Source: an uncultured Bacteroidota bacterium (GTDB lineage Bacteria > Bacteroidota > Bacteroidia > AKYH767-A > JABDAW01). From it: DNA of 64,000 nt. A program made the translations under genes and the position numbers. The stretch covers positions 1 to 64,000 of the forward strand of contig CAIMUP010000039.1 in NCBI GenBank assembly GCA_903844645.1, read 5' to 3'. The notes below the pieces were generated by a model that worked only from the letters and a program-made list of their open reading frames with translations, had not been told where the DNA came from and made no database searches. This document shows positions 9,478 through 18,669 of this stretch, in pieces; within the stretch, counting starts at the first letter, position 1, and the number at the start of each line of letters is the position of its first letter.

Positions 9478-12080
9478 AATGTCGTTGGTCCATTCGGTGT
9501 AATCGAAGCCGTAATGATATTGTTAATAGTAACTACTTGTGAAACCGTACCAGTACATCCATTAGTGCTGGTTACTGTAACAACGTAATTATTTCCTGTC
9601 GTCACCAAAATCGTTTGAGTGGTTGCGCCATTACTCCAATGGTAGGACGAATAAGTGCCGGCATCCAATACCACAGAACCCCCAATACAAAACGTAGTAG
9701 GTCCGCTTGGGGTGATTGAGGGATTCAAATTGCCTATTGTAATATCTACTCCATTATCTCCCCCAATGACAAAAGGATTATTTCCAATAACACGAATTCT
9801 GTAATGAATTCCCGTAATAGAATTTGATGGTATTATCGCTGAAATTGTTCCAGAAGCTGTATCTGTAATGGAACCAATAGTAATAGGGTTAGTAAAACTC
9901 CCATTAGCATCACTAAGTTGAGCTGTGAATACATTCCCTGAATTAAAATATGCATACTTGCTATATGGGACTACCAAAGTACCTCCGGGACAAAGGTTTG
10001 TAGATACGGCATTTGTAACTAATGAAAGTATTAATTGATAACAAACTTTCATTCTTGGTAACACTGTGCTATCAGTATTATATTGCGAAGCAAAATACAT
10101 ACATGCGGTGCTATCCTCATGTTGAAGTTTTAGAAAAAATCCGTAATTTCCATAAGTGATCATATCATTAACCATGGGCAGAACATTTATTCTGGGGTAA
10201 CTTTGGGTAGTAGATGTACTGGTCGGGAGAATAATTTGGTTTACCGTGGTGGTGGTTGGTTGATTACCCCAAGAAAGACTAAGATTCCAATATGAATCTA
10301 TTCTCTGTAATAAACTTGCATTATATCCAGCTTGACCAGTAACATTTGTCGAATGATGCCAATAAAGCGATAACAAACTACTATCAATAAAAGCGTTTGT
10401 GGGTATGCTTGAATAATCAAACTTTATTAAACTTCTTAATGTGATAGCTTGATGATAAGCAACAAACTCTGGATAATTTTGGAATGTATAATAATAATAT
10501 CCCGTTTCGGAATCCATTAATCCACCTCTCGACGGATAAAGAATATTGCAAGTAATTTGATTACAATGATTAACGATAACAGTTTGTGAAGCTGTATTTG
10601 TTCCAACGCAGCCAATAGTATCCGTTGCAGTAATAGTATAGGTTCCAGTTGTAGTAGCAACAATAGATTCAGTGGTCTCTCCACTGCTCCAAATATAGTG
10701 TCGAAACATTCCAGCATCTAATACGACTGAACTTCCATTACAAAAAGTTGTTGGTCCATTCACTGTGATAACTGGTGTATGACTAACCATTACAACCATA
10801 GAATCTGTGGCTGTGCAGCCACTCCAATTGGTAATTGTTACCACATAATTCCCTGTTGTTGTTACATGAAGCGTCTTGGTCGTTTGTCCCGTATTCCAAT
10901 TAAAATATGCAAAAGTACCTGCATCCAAAATTACAGTATCTCCATTACATAAACTTGTTGGGCCATTAGCTGTAATCGAATGTTGTTGGGAAATGGAACA
11001 GGGTGTATTCATTATTTTTCTTACCCTGTGATTCCCGTTATCTGCAATATAAATATTTCCATCCGAATCCACAGAGATTGCAACTGGATTGTTAACCCTG
11101 GATAAAGAATCAATTACATTATCAAAATAAGGACCCTGCCCTACTATAGTTGAAATATATCCCGTATAATCATAATCAACTTTCCTAACTCGATTATTAT
11201 CCATATCTGCAATGTACAGGTTATATCCACTAAAAAATACATTAACCGGATAGGCTAATTCAGCAGTCGTTGCATCCATATTATCTCCGTTGTATCCATA
11301 ATTTCCTGTTCCGACAGCTGTAGTTATTGTACCACTACCGTCAACTTGTCTGATTCGATTGTTTTGGGCATCTGCAATATACATATTGTTATATGAGAAA
11401 CTTATACCACTGGGTCCATTTAATTCCGCACTCGTTGCTGCAATATTATCACCATTATAACCTGCTGTACCATTACCTGCAACGGTTATTATTACCCCAG
11501 AAAAAAGATCAACTCTTCGTATCCTTTCATTATAAAAATCTGCAATATATAATTGCCCCGAACTTACTGCAATGCTAACAGGATAATATAAGGTAGCCGT
11601 CGTTGCCTGGATATTATCACCATTGTATCCTCCTCCTCCTGTTCCTGCCACAGTAGTAATGATTCCGGTTGATAAAACTATTTTCCGAACCCGATAATTC
11701 CCACCATCAGCTACATAAAGATTCCCATTATAAAAGGCAATACTTTGAGGGTCTATATTTGCCGTAGTTGCAGGAATATTATCTCCATTATAGTTATAAT
11801 TTCCTGTACCAGCAATGGTTGTAATAATACCGGTTAATTTATCAACTTTTCTTATCCTCCGATGCCCCCCATCAGCTATGTAAATATTCCCTGAATAATC
11901 AAATGCTATACTTCTCGGATAAGAAACGCTTGCAGAGGTAGATGGTATAGAATCTCCATTATAAAGCGTACCTCCATTACCAGCAGTGGTAATAATAATT
12001 TGCCCATTCACCTTTACCGCATCCCCCCCCAACACCACCACCACCAAAATCATAAGTATTATTTTTTTCATCATCATCAT
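9396..12080 (-). CDS. 5' part of a frameshifted secreted NHL-propeller / Ig-like protein
   Basis: The 894-residue frame starts with a signal peptide (hydrophobic stretch ILMILVVVVLGG), followed by about six NHL blades to about residue 360, each with words such as YNGDNIPATTA and IYIADxxNHRVRKI. Two Ig-like modules follow, then a DNRLRE-like module (about 515-690; FDYSSIPTNAFIDSSLLSLYW), then further Ig-like modules. It ends abnormally with FFQLIFGVPEQLLNQ, where the other modules read VFSTYIWSTGATTES; this places the frameshift at 9438-9447. NHL propellers usually bind proteins or glycans. With the 3' ORF it would be a T9SS-exported surface protein. The -7 box is at 12099-12106. Confidence 0.88.
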   Translation of the reverse strand: MMMMKKIILMILVVVVLGGDAVKVNGQIIITTAGNGGTLYNGDSIPSTSASVSYPRSIAFDYSGNIYIADGGHRRIRKVDKLTGIITTIAGTGNYNYNGDNIPATTANIDPQSIAFYNGNLYVADGGNYRVRKIVLSTGIITTVAGTGGGGYNGDNIQATTATLYYPVSIAVSSGQLYIADFYNERIRRVDLFSGVIITVAGNGTAGYNGDNIAATSAELNGPSGISFSYNNMYIADAQNNRIRQVDGSGTITTAVGTGNYGYNGDNMDATTAELAYPVNVFFSGYNLYIADMDNNRVRKVDYDYTGYISTIVGQGPYFDNVIDSLSRVNNPVAISVDSDGNIYIADNGNHRVRKIMNTPCSISQQHSITANGPTSLCNGDTVILDAGTFAYFNWNTGQTTKTLHVTTTGNYVVTITNWSGCTATDSMVVMVSHTPVITVNGPTTFCNGSSVVLDAGMFRHYIWSSGETTESIVATTTGTYTITATDTIGCVGTNTASQTVIVNHCNQITCNILYPSRGGLMDSETGYYYYTFQNYPEFVAYHQAITLRSLIKFDYSSIPTNAFIDSSLLSLYWHHSTNVTGQAGYNASLLQRIDSYWNLSLSWGNQPTTTTVNQIILPTSTSTTQSYPRINVLPMVNDMITYGNYGFFLKLQHEDSTACMYFASQYNTDSTVLPRMKVCYQLILSLVTNAVSTNLCPGGTLVVPYSKYAYFNSGNVFTAQLSDANGSFTNPITIGSITDTASGTISAIIPSNSITGIHYRIRVIGNNPFVIGGDNGVDITIGNLNPSITPSGPTTFCIGGSVVLDAGTYSSYHWSNGATTQTILVTTGNNYVVTVTSTNGCTGTVSQVVTINNIITASITPNGPTTFCQGGSVLLDAGFFQLIFGVPEQLLNQ

Positions 12081-12098
12081 AATTTATTTATTAAGGCA

Positions 12099-12106
12099 CA
12101 AAATTA
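12099..12106 (-). promoter_or_regulatory. -7 box of the NHL/Ig-like gene
   Basis: The minus strand reads TAATTTTG, an exact TAnnTTTG match, placing the start of transcription only about 12-15 nt before the ATG at 12080. Confidence 0.6.
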
Positions 12107-12169
12107 CATAAAACTTTATTAATAAAAAAAATCCCCCCGACATACACCGAGAGGACCTTATTTTTCCAT

Positions 12170-12198
12170 CCCCCTCTCCCCTTCGAGAGGGGTTAGGG
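12170..12198. terminator. GC-rich hairpin between the unknown gene and the NHL gene
   Basis: Arms CCCCTCTC/GAGAGGGG around CCCTTC can also pair further out (CCCC/GGGG). The U-tract is weak (TTTTT at 12161-12165 is on the plus strand), so termination is only possible. Just beside it, an 18-bp tandem duplication (GAGGCTATTTAAACC at 12201 and 12219) covers the stop codon of the gene at 12227. Confidence 0.45.
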
Positions 12199-12226
12199 GT
12201 GAGGCTATTTAAACCATTGAGGCTAT

Positions 12227-13138
12227 TTAAACCTTCATCAACCGAATCGTAATCCGCCTAATCTTCCCCGCCTCAATCCCAACATTAGGAATCGTTTGAG
12301 AAACATAAGTAGGATAAGAAACCACCACCGAATAATTCCCATTCGCCATCGTCTTCTCACGAACATTACCATTACGGCTACTCACCCCACGATGATGCGT
12401 AATCCCATCAAAAGCATCCGAATGAACACCCTTCAATTTCACCCCCGTCACATCATCCACAATATGCAGCTCCAGCAAAATATGCTTACTACCCAACTCC
12501 CCCTTCCGATACGCAAAAGTACACCCATTCACAAACGTCTCATTCGTCAACAAATAACCCGTCGCCAACCCAATCACATCCTCCGCCACATCATCCAACT
12601 CCTTAATCTTCCCCTTCATATCCAAAGTCGCCGTTTTCACCTCCACCCGAACCACAGTCGTCGAATTCTCATCCAAAACAAAAGCCGCAGCCTTAGCCAC
12701 CGCAGAAGCAATCACAGGAGCCGAAATCCGAATCCCCAAAGCCTCCATCGCAAGCAAATACTCCGAAGCATCATCCGTCACAATTTTCCACCGCGACACC
12801 GCCAACTCATCATCAACATAATACAAATCCGTAAACGAAAAATTAACCTCCCCCCGCAACGGCTCATTATGAGACTTCCGCCCAAAAACCCGAGTCAATT
12901 TCGCAATCGCCAAACACTCCATCGCAGCCGCCAATTTCTTCCCCGATTTACCCACCGCCACACCCGTATTATCATTATCCTCGATAAGCTTAATCGCCTT
13001 CACCTCCTCGATAACATCATGCAAATCCGCAAAAGTACCAATTAAAGCCTCATCCAATAAATACTCCTCCGCATGATCCATCCCATACTTATGCAATGTT
13101 TCACCCGCATTCAAAATTCTTAATTCAGTTGCTTCCAT
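12227..13138 (-). CDS. Unrecognised protein, possibly DUF6261-like, with a C-terminal regulatory-like beta domain
   Basis: The 303-residue protein has no signal peptide or membrane segment. The first ~200 residues are mostly helical (EEYLLDEALIGTFADLHDVI; GKSGKKLAAAMECLAIAKL) and recall Bacteroidota DUF6261-type proteins, although I am not sure of that family. The last ~70 residues (SSRNGNVREKTMANGNYSV ... GKIRRITIRLMKV) resemble a carboxypeptidase-regulatory-like beta sandwich. It stands alone, between a terminator-like hairpin and array A3, which begins about 70 bp upstream of its start. A second unknown gene at 57305 has the same arrangement, with an array ending immediately upstream. No function can be assigned. 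Confidence 0.7.
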   Translation of the reverse strand: MEATELRILNAGETLHKYGMDHAEEYLLDEALIGTFADLHDVIEEVKAIKLIEDNDNTGVAVGKSGKKLAAAMECLAIAKLTRVFGRKSHNEPLRGEVNFSFTDLYYVDDELAVSRWKIVTDDASEYLLAMEALGIRISAPVIASAVAKAAAFVLDENSTTVVRVEVKTATLDMKGKIKELDDVAEDVIGLATGYLLTNETFVNGCTFAYRKGELGSKHILLELHIVDDVTGVKLKGVHSDAFDGITHHRGVSSRNGNVREKTMANGNYSVVVSYPTYVSQTIPNVGIEAGKIRRITIRLMKV

Positions 13139-13205
13139 ATTTTTATTTAATAATTAATAACTTGTAATACAATACTATTTTTAATATTCGATCCCAAAAC
13201 CATGT

Positions 13206-13436
13206 CACTCGTTGTCCACAGATAACCATTCGTTGTCCAAAAACGACCACTCGTTCCGCCAAAACATCCACTCGTTCTAATTGGATGACCACTCGTTCCA
13301 CCAAAACGACCACTCGCTGTATTTAGATGCCCACTCGTCCTAAAAATAAGACCACTCATTCTAAAAATACGACCACTCGTTATACCCAGATTAACACCCG
13401 TTCCAATAAAACGAACACCCTCCCCCACAAAACAAC
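13206..13436. repeat. 21-bp tandem array A3 (11 units)
   Basis: Units start at 13206 and every 21 bp to 13416, all in register. A constant half GACCACTCGTT alternates with a divergent half (for example CCGCCAAAACAT, CTAATTGGAT, CTAAAAATAA). Weaker in-register traces continue to about 13490. It lies between the 3' end of rplN and the 5' end of the unknown gene at 12227-13138. Confidence 0.9.
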
Positions 13437-13652
13437 CATCATTAGCTAATTTACAAACCCCACCCAGACGAATTCCTACAAACCCACCCAGCTTCTTTTG
13501 AAACTTTATTGTCGAATAATTACCTCTCCCCACCATCCGAATAGTGCCTTGTGAATTTCAACCCATTCAGGGTCATGAATCCCTCTGTGGTCCTTATGCC
13601 AATGCTCGGATACCCCAGAGAAACAAACCGTTTCGGGGAAGGCAATAAAAGA
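13437..13652. other. Gene-free stretch beyond array A3
   Basis: No gene is convincing here. The minus-strand open frames are short, overlap array sequence and lack a start context. The stretch from 13545 to 13640 (around CCCATTCAGGGTCATGAATC) is not repeated elsewhere in the window and remains unexplained. Confidence 0.5.
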
Positions 13653-13708
13653 GCGAACCCCCATTCAATTAGATAATTCCTTAATTGAATGGAGGTTCGC
13701 ATTTTTGT
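13653..13708. terminator. Terminator after the ribosomal protein operon
   Basis: A long stem pairs GCGAACC...CCATTCAATTA with TAATTGAATGG...GGTTCGC around a 10-base loop (13653-13700). T-rich sequence lies on both sides (ATTTTTGT on plus, TCTTTTATT on minus). It directly follows the rplN stop codon at 13724 on the minus strand and marks the end of the operon. Confidence 0.8.
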
Positions 13709-13723
13709 ATTATTTAATCGGAC

Positions 13724-14092
13724 TTAAAGCACCTCGGGAGCCAGAGAAACAATTTTCATGAATTGCTTTTCCCTCAACTCTCTCGCCACCGGTCCGAAGA
13801 TACGAGTACCTCTTAATTCGTCGTTCGCAGTTAATAAAACTACGGCGTTATCATCAAACCTGATGTACGAACCATCAGCTCTGCGCACCTCTTTGCTTAC
13901 GCGAACAACTACAGCTTTCGATACAGCTCCTTTTTTGATATTTCCGGAAGGCAATGCGTGCTTCACCGAAACTATAATCTTATCGCCCAAAGAAGCATAT
14001 CTCCTCTTGGTTCCACCTAATACGCGTATGCAAAGAACTTCTTTTGCGCCGCTATTGTCAGCCACTGCCAACCTGCTTTCTTGTTGTATCAT
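13724..14092 (-). CDS. rplN: 50S ribosomal protein L14
   Basis: The 122-residue L14 of the large subunit binds 23S rRNA and helps form the bridge to 16S rRNA. The start [18 protein letters not shown] and the end [12 protein letters not shown] are typical, and the length is canonical. It is the last gene of this operon, 18 bp after rpsQ, and is followed at once by a terminator. In most bacteria rplX, rplE, rpsN and others follow; here they are absent. Confidence 0.98.
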   Translation of the reverse strand: MIQQESRLAVADNSGAKEVLCIRVLGGTKRRYASLGDKIIVSVKHALPSGNIKKGAVSKAVVVRVSKEVRRADGSYIRFDDNAVVLLTANDELRGTRIFGPVARELREKQFMKIVSLAPEVL

Positions 14093-14110
14093 TTTAGTAT
14101 TTAATAAAAA

Positions 14111-14374
14111 TTATTTTACGTTCTCTACCACTTCTTCCAGCCTCCAGCGTTTATTTTTGCTTAATGGGCGGGTCTCCATAATCCTGACCAAGTCGCCAAT
14201 ATTCGCCAAATTGGTTTCGTCATGCGCCATAAAAGTGGAAGTCTTACGAATAAACTTACCATATTTAGGATGCTTCACCCTTCTTTCTACAGAAACCACG
14301 ATGGACTTGTTCATCTTATTACTGACGACTTTACCTACGAGTTCCTTTCTACTTTTTCTTTCAATTACTTCCAT
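14111..14374 (-). CDS. rpsQ: 30S ribosomal protein S17
   Basis: The 87-residue S17, a primary 16S rRNA binder of the small subunit, shows the conserved [18 protein letters not shown] and [14 protein letters not shown]. The length is normal. It lies 26 bp after rpmC in the same operon. Confidence 0.97.
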   Translation of the reverse strand: MEVIERKSRKELVGKVVSNKMNKSIVVSVERRVKHPKYGKFIRKTSTFMAHDETNLANIGDLVRIMETRPLSKNKRWRLEEVVENVK

Positions 14375-14400
14375 ATTATTATTCTTAATAATTTTTATGA

Positions 14401-14610
14401 TTAACTTTTAGCCGCCTCTGCCGCCATTTCGCGTTGTTTTAATTCGGTGATTAACCTTGCCACCAACTTGCGAGATTTGGTTAATGAAGAAGATGTTTCG
14501 ACAGCGGTAATTTTGTGTCCCATCTTCATTTTGTTGTAGTTCATTCGCTCGCTAGCGATTCGCTCGCGAACCTCGTCTATGGATAAATCCTTAATATCAA
14601 GCTTTTTCAT
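14401..14610 (-). CDS. rpmC: 50S ribosomal protein L29
   Basis: The 69-residue L29, located near the peptide exit tunnel and a docking site for trigger factor and SRP, is a two-helix hairpin ([39 protein letters not shown]). Its start overlaps the end of rplP by 14 nt, suggesting translational coupling. Confidence 0.96.
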   Translation of the reverse strand: MKKLDIKDLSIDEVRERIASERMNYNKMKMGHKITAVETSSSLTKSRKLVARLITELKQREMAAEAAKS

Positions 14611-15031
14611 TGTTATTTACTAAATCTCGTCTGACAATCATTTTTGTATTCACACATAATTTTTGGGCAGCTAATCTCAAAGCCTCCTTGGCAGTTTCAT
14701 ACGGAACGCCTTCGGCTTCAAAGATAATCCTGCCCGGTTTTACCACCGCTACCCAAAATTCGGGAGCTCCCTTTCCTTTTCCCATACGTACTTCGGCGGG
14801 CTTGCGAGTAACTGGTTTATCAGGGAATATCCGAATCCAGATTTGCCCTTCACGCTTCATATACCTGGTCACCGCGACTCTTGCTGCCTCTATTTGTTTG
14901 CTGGAAATCCATGCAGATTCAAGGGACTTCAAACCATAAGAACCAAAATTCAATTGGTCGCCTCTTTTAGCATTACCCTTCATCTTGCCCTTATGCATCT
15001 TCCTGTATTTGGTTTTCTTTGGCTGTAACAT
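14597..15031 (-). CDS. rplP: 50S ribosomal protein L16
   Basis: The 144-residue L16 helps shape the A site of the large subunit. It has the family start [19 protein letters not shown], the central [20 protein letters not shown] and a standard length. It lies between rpsC (32 bp upstream) and rpmC (overlapping). Confidence 0.98.
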   Translation of the reverse strand: MLQPKKTKYRKMHKGKMKGNAKRGDQLNFGSYGLKSLESAWISSKQIEAARVAVTRYMKREGQIWIRIFPDKPVTRKPAEVRMGKGKGAPEFWVAVVKPGRIIFEAEGVPYETAKEALRLAAQKLCVNTKMIVRRDLVNNNEKA

Positions 15032-15063
15032 ATTCTTTAATTATTTATTTCTATTATTAATAT

Positions 15064-15873
15064 TTATCTTGAATCTCTGCCTCCGCCACCTCGGCTATCT
15101 CTGTCTCTTCCTCCACCGCCCCCAGGTCTGCCTTTTCCACCTCCGCCACCACGACGATCGCGATCACCAAATTTTCTATCATCTCTTCCGCCACCAGATT
15201 GACCTGGCTTGTAATCCTTCACGCCTTGGTTTGGAGATAAATCAACCTTACCAAATTTCTCGCCCTTACAAATCCATACCTTCACGCCAATCTTTCCATA
15301 GGTAGTTTGCGCTTCAGCCATTCCAAAATCAATATCCGCACGGAAGGTATGTAATGGAGTCCTTCCTTCTTTATATTGTTCCGTTCTCGCCATATCTGCC
15401 CCCCCCAATCGCCCGCCTATCATCACCTTAATTCCTTCAGCACCCACTCGCATAGTTGATTGAATAGACGATTTAATCGCCCTTCTAAACGAAATACGAC
15501 CTTCCAATTGTTTAGCAATACTATCACTAACCAATTGAGCATCCAACTCGGGTCTTTTTACTTCAAAGATATTTATCTGAATATCCTTCTTGGTAACCTT
15601 TTTTAGTTCCTCTTTTAATTTATCTACCTCTGATCCTCCTTTACCGATAATAATACCAGGCTTAGCCGTGTAAATAGTAATAGTAACTAATTTCAAAGTC
15701 CGTTCAATAATGATCTTAGAAATACCACCTTTCACCAAACGAACCATAAGGTACTGTCTGATTTTTTCATCTTCTACCAACTTTTCAGCATAGAATCTTC
15801 CACCATACCAGTTGGAATCCCAACCTCTTATTATTCCCAATCTATTACCGATTGGATGCGCTTTTTGTCCCAT
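15064..15873 (-). CDS. rpsC: 30S ribosomal protein S3 with glycine/arginine-rich tail
   Basis: The 269-residue S3 of the mRNA entry region has an N-terminal KH domain ([18 protein letters not shown]) and a complete C-terminal S3 domain. It then extends by about 45 residues of low-complexity glycine/arginine/aspartate sequence ([19 protein letters not shown], ending GGGGRDSR). Such RGG-like tails are disordered and can bind RNA; a functional role here is inference. It overlaps no neighbour and starts 2 bp after rplV. Confidence 0.97.
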   Translation of the reverse strand: MGQKAHPIGNRLGIIRGWDSNWYGGRFYAEKLVEDEKIRQYLMVRLVKGGISKIIIERTLKLVTITIYTAKPGIIIGKGGSEVDKLKEELKKVTKKDIQINIFEVKRPELDAQLVSDSIAKQLEGRISFRRAIKSSIQSTMRVGAEGIKVMIGGRLGGADMARTEQYKEGRTPLHTFRADIDFGMAEAQTTYGKIGVKVWICKGEKFGKVDLSPNQGVKDYKPGQSGGGRDDRKFGDRDRRGGGGGKGRPGGGGGRDRDSRGGGGRDSR

Positions 15874-15875
15874 AT

Positions 15876-16325
15876 TTATTCTTGATTTTCTTCTTGATCT
15901 GTTTCTACTTCTTCAACAATTTCTTGAGGAGCAAATTTACCCGCCAATACTATTGTTACATGATTCGAGCGTTTACGAATTCTGTTTCCTCGACCCTGCG
16001 GTGCAGGACGGAGTCTTTTTAACTGCCTTGCGCTATCAACAAACACCTCTTTTACTATCAACCCTTGATCATCTATATTCTCATCAGGATTTTTGAGTGC
16101 CCAATTAGTAATAGCTGACAAAAGCAGTTTTTCTAATCTGATAGCTGGTGCCTTTTGGTTAAACTTCAAGATACTAATTGCCAAGGTAACATCTTTTCCT
16201 CTGATTAATTCCGCAACCATTCTCATTTTCCTCGGAGAAGTTGGGCAGTTATTGTACTTAGCAATGGCAACATTGCCTTGCATTTCCTTTCTTCTTGCCG
16301 CAGATTCTTTTTTACGTACTCCCAT
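15876..16325 (-). CDS. rplV: 50S ribosomal protein L22
   Basis: The 149-residue L22 lines the peptide exit tunnel with its beta hairpin. Conserved words are [20 protein letters not shown] and [20 protein letters not shown]. It carries an acidic C-terminal extension ([12 protein letters not shown]) that makes it longer than the ~110 residues of E. coli L22. Confidence 0.97.
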   Translation of the reverse strand: MGVRKKESAARRKEMQGNVAIAKYNNCPTSPRKMRMVAELIRGKDVTLAISILKFNQKAPAIRLEKLLLSAITNWALKNPDENIDDQGLIVKEVFVDSARQLKRLRPAPQGRGNRIRKRSNHVTIVLAGKFAPQEIVEEVETDQEENQE

Positions 16326-16333
16326 ATTCTTTA

Positions 16334-16603
16334 TTACTTAGATTTATTTCCACTATGTCCTCTAAAAGTCCGTGTTGGCGAAAACTCCCCCAACTTGTGA
16401 CCTACCATATTCTCTGTAACATAAACAGGAATAAATTTATTCCCGTTATGAACGGCAACCGTATGCCCGACGAATTCAGGAGAAATCATTGATCTCCGAG
16501 ACCAAGTCTTAATTACTGTTTTCTTTTTCTTCTCATTTAAATCCAATACTTTTTTCTCCAATTTGGCATCAATGTACGGACCTTTTTTTACTGAACGACT
16601 CAT
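16334..16603 (-). CDS. rpsS: 30S ribosomal protein S19
   Basis: The 89-residue S19 of the small-subunit head shows [15 protein letters not shown], the central [20 protein letters not shown] and the end [19 protein letters not shown]. The length is canonical. It lies between rplB and rplV. Confidence 0.98.
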   Translation of the reverse strand: MSRSVKKGPYIDAKLEKKVLDLNEKKKKTVIKTWSRRSMISPEFVGHTVAVHNGNKFIPVYVTENMVGHKLGEFSPTRTFRGHSGNKSK

Positions 16604-16630
16604 TTATTCTATTATATCTATTAGTTCAAA

Positions 16631-17455
16631 TTATTTCTTCCTTTTCTCCAAAATAAACTTGTTGGAAGCCTTCTTTGGATACCTTGTCTTTTTACCTTTT
16701 GAGAACAATCCTTTTCTCGATCTCGGCTGCCCACCAGATGCTCTTCCTTCACCTCCACCCATAGGATGATCAACAGGATTCATCGCAACACCTCTCACTC
16801 TTGGTCTTCTCCCCAACCATCTTACGCGACCAGCTTTTCCATGACTTTCTCCCGAGTGGTCAGCATTAGAAACCATTCCAATTGTAGCCATACAGGTAAT
16901 CAATATCAATCGGGTCTCGCCAGAAGCTAATTTCAACACTGCATATTTCCCATCCCTATTCATCAATTGGCAGTATGTTCCGGCACTTCTGCTCATGATC
17001 CCACCTTGATGCGGTCTCAATTCAACACAATGAACATTCGTCCCCAAAGGAATATTCTTCAGCAACAAAGCATTCCCCAATTCAGGTGCCACATTCTCGC
17101 CAGATACAACTTCTTGCCCTACCTTCAATCCGGCTGGTGCAATGATATATCTTTTCTCGCCGTCAGCATAGTGAAGCAACGCAATCCGGCAAGTACGGTT
17201 TGGATCGTATTCAATAGAAAACACTTTAGCAGGAATATCGAACTTGTCTCTCTTAAAATCTATAATTCGATACTGTTGTTTATGCCCGCCGCCCATATAG
17301 CGCATGGTCATCTTGCCGGTATTATTTCTTCCACCGCTTCTTTTCTTTGGAAGCATCAAGGATTTCTCCGGTTTATCCGTAGTGATTTCAGCGTAGTCGC
17401 TGATAGTCTTGAATCGTTGCCCGGGTGTATTCGGTTTAAATTTCTTTAATGCCAT
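16631..17455 (-). CDS. rplB: 50S ribosomal protein L2
   Basis: The 274-residue L2, needed for subunit association and peptidyl transfer, has the conserved C-terminal motif with the essential histidine ([20 protein letters not shown]) and the usual basic tail. The length is normal. It lies 14 bp after rplW. Confidence 0.98.
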   Translation of the reverse strand: MALKKFKPNTPGQRFKTISDYAEITTDKPEKSLMLPKKRSGGRNNTGKMTMRYMGGGHKQQYRIIDFKRDKFDIPAKVFSIEYDPNRTCRIALLHYADGEKRYIIAPAGLKVGQEVVSGENVAPELGNALLLKNIPLGTNVHCVELRPHQGGIMSRSAGTYCQLMNRDGKYAVLKLASGETRLILITCMATIGMVSNADHSGESHGKAGRVRWLGRRPRVRGVAMNPVDHPMGGGEGRASGGQPRSRKGLFSKGKKTRYPKKASNKFILEKRKK

Positions 17456-17469
17456 AATCTGCTCTTCTA

Positions 17470-17763
17470 TTATATATTACTGTAAAAATCTATGATATCG
17501 CCTTTCTTCAGTGTTACGATTGCTTTCTTAAACATTGCCTTACGCCCAGTGCTTACACTCTTTCTGTTCATTGTTTGGCGAGAACTTTGCTTTCCAAGAT
17601 ACCGCATAGTATTAACATCTTCAACACTGACACCATACATGGATTCGACTGCCTTACGTATCTGAATTTTATTATGATTTACATCCACAATAAAACCATA
17701 ACGCCCCTTGGCTGCCTCCTTGTTCATTTTCTCTGTAATAATTGGTCTTTTAAGAATATTCAT
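17470..17763 (-). CDS. rplW: 50S ribosomal protein L23
   Basis: The 97-residue L23 of the exit-tunnel rim, a contact site for SRP and trigger factor, shows [20 protein letters not shown] and the typical end [14 protein letters not shown]. It is the first gene of the operon here: a -7 box lies 50 bp upstream, and rplD, rplC and rpsJ, which normally precede it, are missing. Confidence 0.96.
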   Translation of the reverse strand: MNILKRPIITEKMNKEAAKGRYGFIVDVNHNKIQIRKAVESMYGVSVEDVNTMRYLGKQSSRQTMNRKSVSTGRKAMFKKAIVTLKKGDIIDFYSNI

Positions 17764-17812
17764 TGTCTTATTTTTATGATTTTTTCAAGCCCTTTTTTTA
17801 TTTTTGGGACGG

Positions 17813-17820
17813 CAAATATA
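17813..17820 (-). promoter_or_regulatory. -7 box of the rplW-rplN operon
   Basis: The minus strand reads TATATTTG, 50 bp before the rplW start. It shows that rplW is a genuine operon start and not a gene left without a promoter by a contig break. Confidence 0.65.
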
Positions 17821-18320
17821 TATTTTATTTATGTAATGACAATGCAAACGTCCGATTTTTTTCTGATTTTTTCCTTAAATATGCCTCTTTTAGCACCTTT
17901 TGCAAAACTTTATTTGTTCTGAAAGCCCCGTGTTTAGGGCATTTGAGGATGGGGTAAACTTTTTTTAACTTTTTTTCATCTTTTTTTTCAACAGCCCTCT
18001 TTTTCTTCTCTAAAAAATGGCATTTTCGGGGTTTGGGGAGGATTTTGAATCGGAAATTGGTATCTGAAATTTGCTCTAAAATCCATTTTATTACCCTAAA
18101 ATCCATCAAAAAAAGCACCCTCATTCTGAGGGCATTCCGGTGGGTAGGTATTCCTTTAATAAGAGACCTCTTTTCACCCCCTTCCCTCCTTTTATTAGTA
18201 AAAAAAGAGAGACGCAGTGGGCGAAACTTCCGTTTTTCCAGGAATTATAGTGGTATAATACACATTACCACCTATTTAGCTTGCATATTGTTTGAAATTA
18301 CAGGGAAAAAACAGGGCTAA
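17821..18320. other. Gene-free stretch upstream of the ribosomal operon
   Basis: AT-rich sequence with long T-runs. Two copies of CTAAAATCCAT lie 20 bp apart (18075 and 18095), and a small hairpin CCCTCATTCTGAGGG lies near 18118. No open frame has a convincing product or start. Confidence 0.55.
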
Positions 18321-18321
18321 A

Positions 18322-18440
18322 CTTTCCCCGAATGTCAAAAAATTTTCCCCTTTTCCGGTTTTTCTTTCCCCTTATTCCCAAAATTTTCCCCTTTTTTCAG
18401 AAACTTTTCCCCTTCTTTCAGATTCCTTTCCGAATATACG
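18322..18440. repeat. Degenerate 21-bp array A14 (about 5-6 units)
   Basis: The word TTTCCCC recurs with its CCCC at 18326, 18347, 18368, 18388 and 18409, and a last CC at 18430: steps of 21, 21, 20, 21 and 21 bp. The other half of the unit varies freely (TTCCGGTT, ATTCCCAAA, TTTCAGAAA). It lies in the divergent region between rplW and the glycosyltransferase at 18670. It is weaker than the other arrays. Confidence 0.65.
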
Positions 18441-18669
18441 GTTTCGGTCAATGTTTCCGGGCATTTGGGGAAGAGTTTTTCGGCTTTTATCCCAAGAAAA
18501 TCGGAGCATAAGATTAAATACCTTATTAGAAGGAAATGGTGGGCGTACAATGGGAATGATTTGGACATTTTGCTCCTTATATAAGAGGATAATTTCCGCG
18601 CTTCATGAACGATAGGGCATGAATCGGAATAGATGCCCCTTGGTTTATTAATTTCGCGCCCTAATATCT

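Noticed and set aside
12296-13045. 249-residue plus-strand frame opposite the unknown gene
   Set aside because: A shadow frame with a composition dominated by Arg, His, Asn and Ile; the minus-strand gene has the better codon pattern.
13520-13702. 60-residue minus-strand frame after rplN
   Set aside because: It overlaps the operon terminator and has no similarity I recognise.
18033-18615. Plus-strand open frames of 95 and 107 residues upstream of the glycosyltransferase
   Set aside because: No recognisable product or start context, and overlap with the degenerate array A14.
17764-18669. Missing rplD, rplC or rpsJ genes in the region upstream of rplW
   Set aside because: No frame here has any ribosomal protein signature on either strand.
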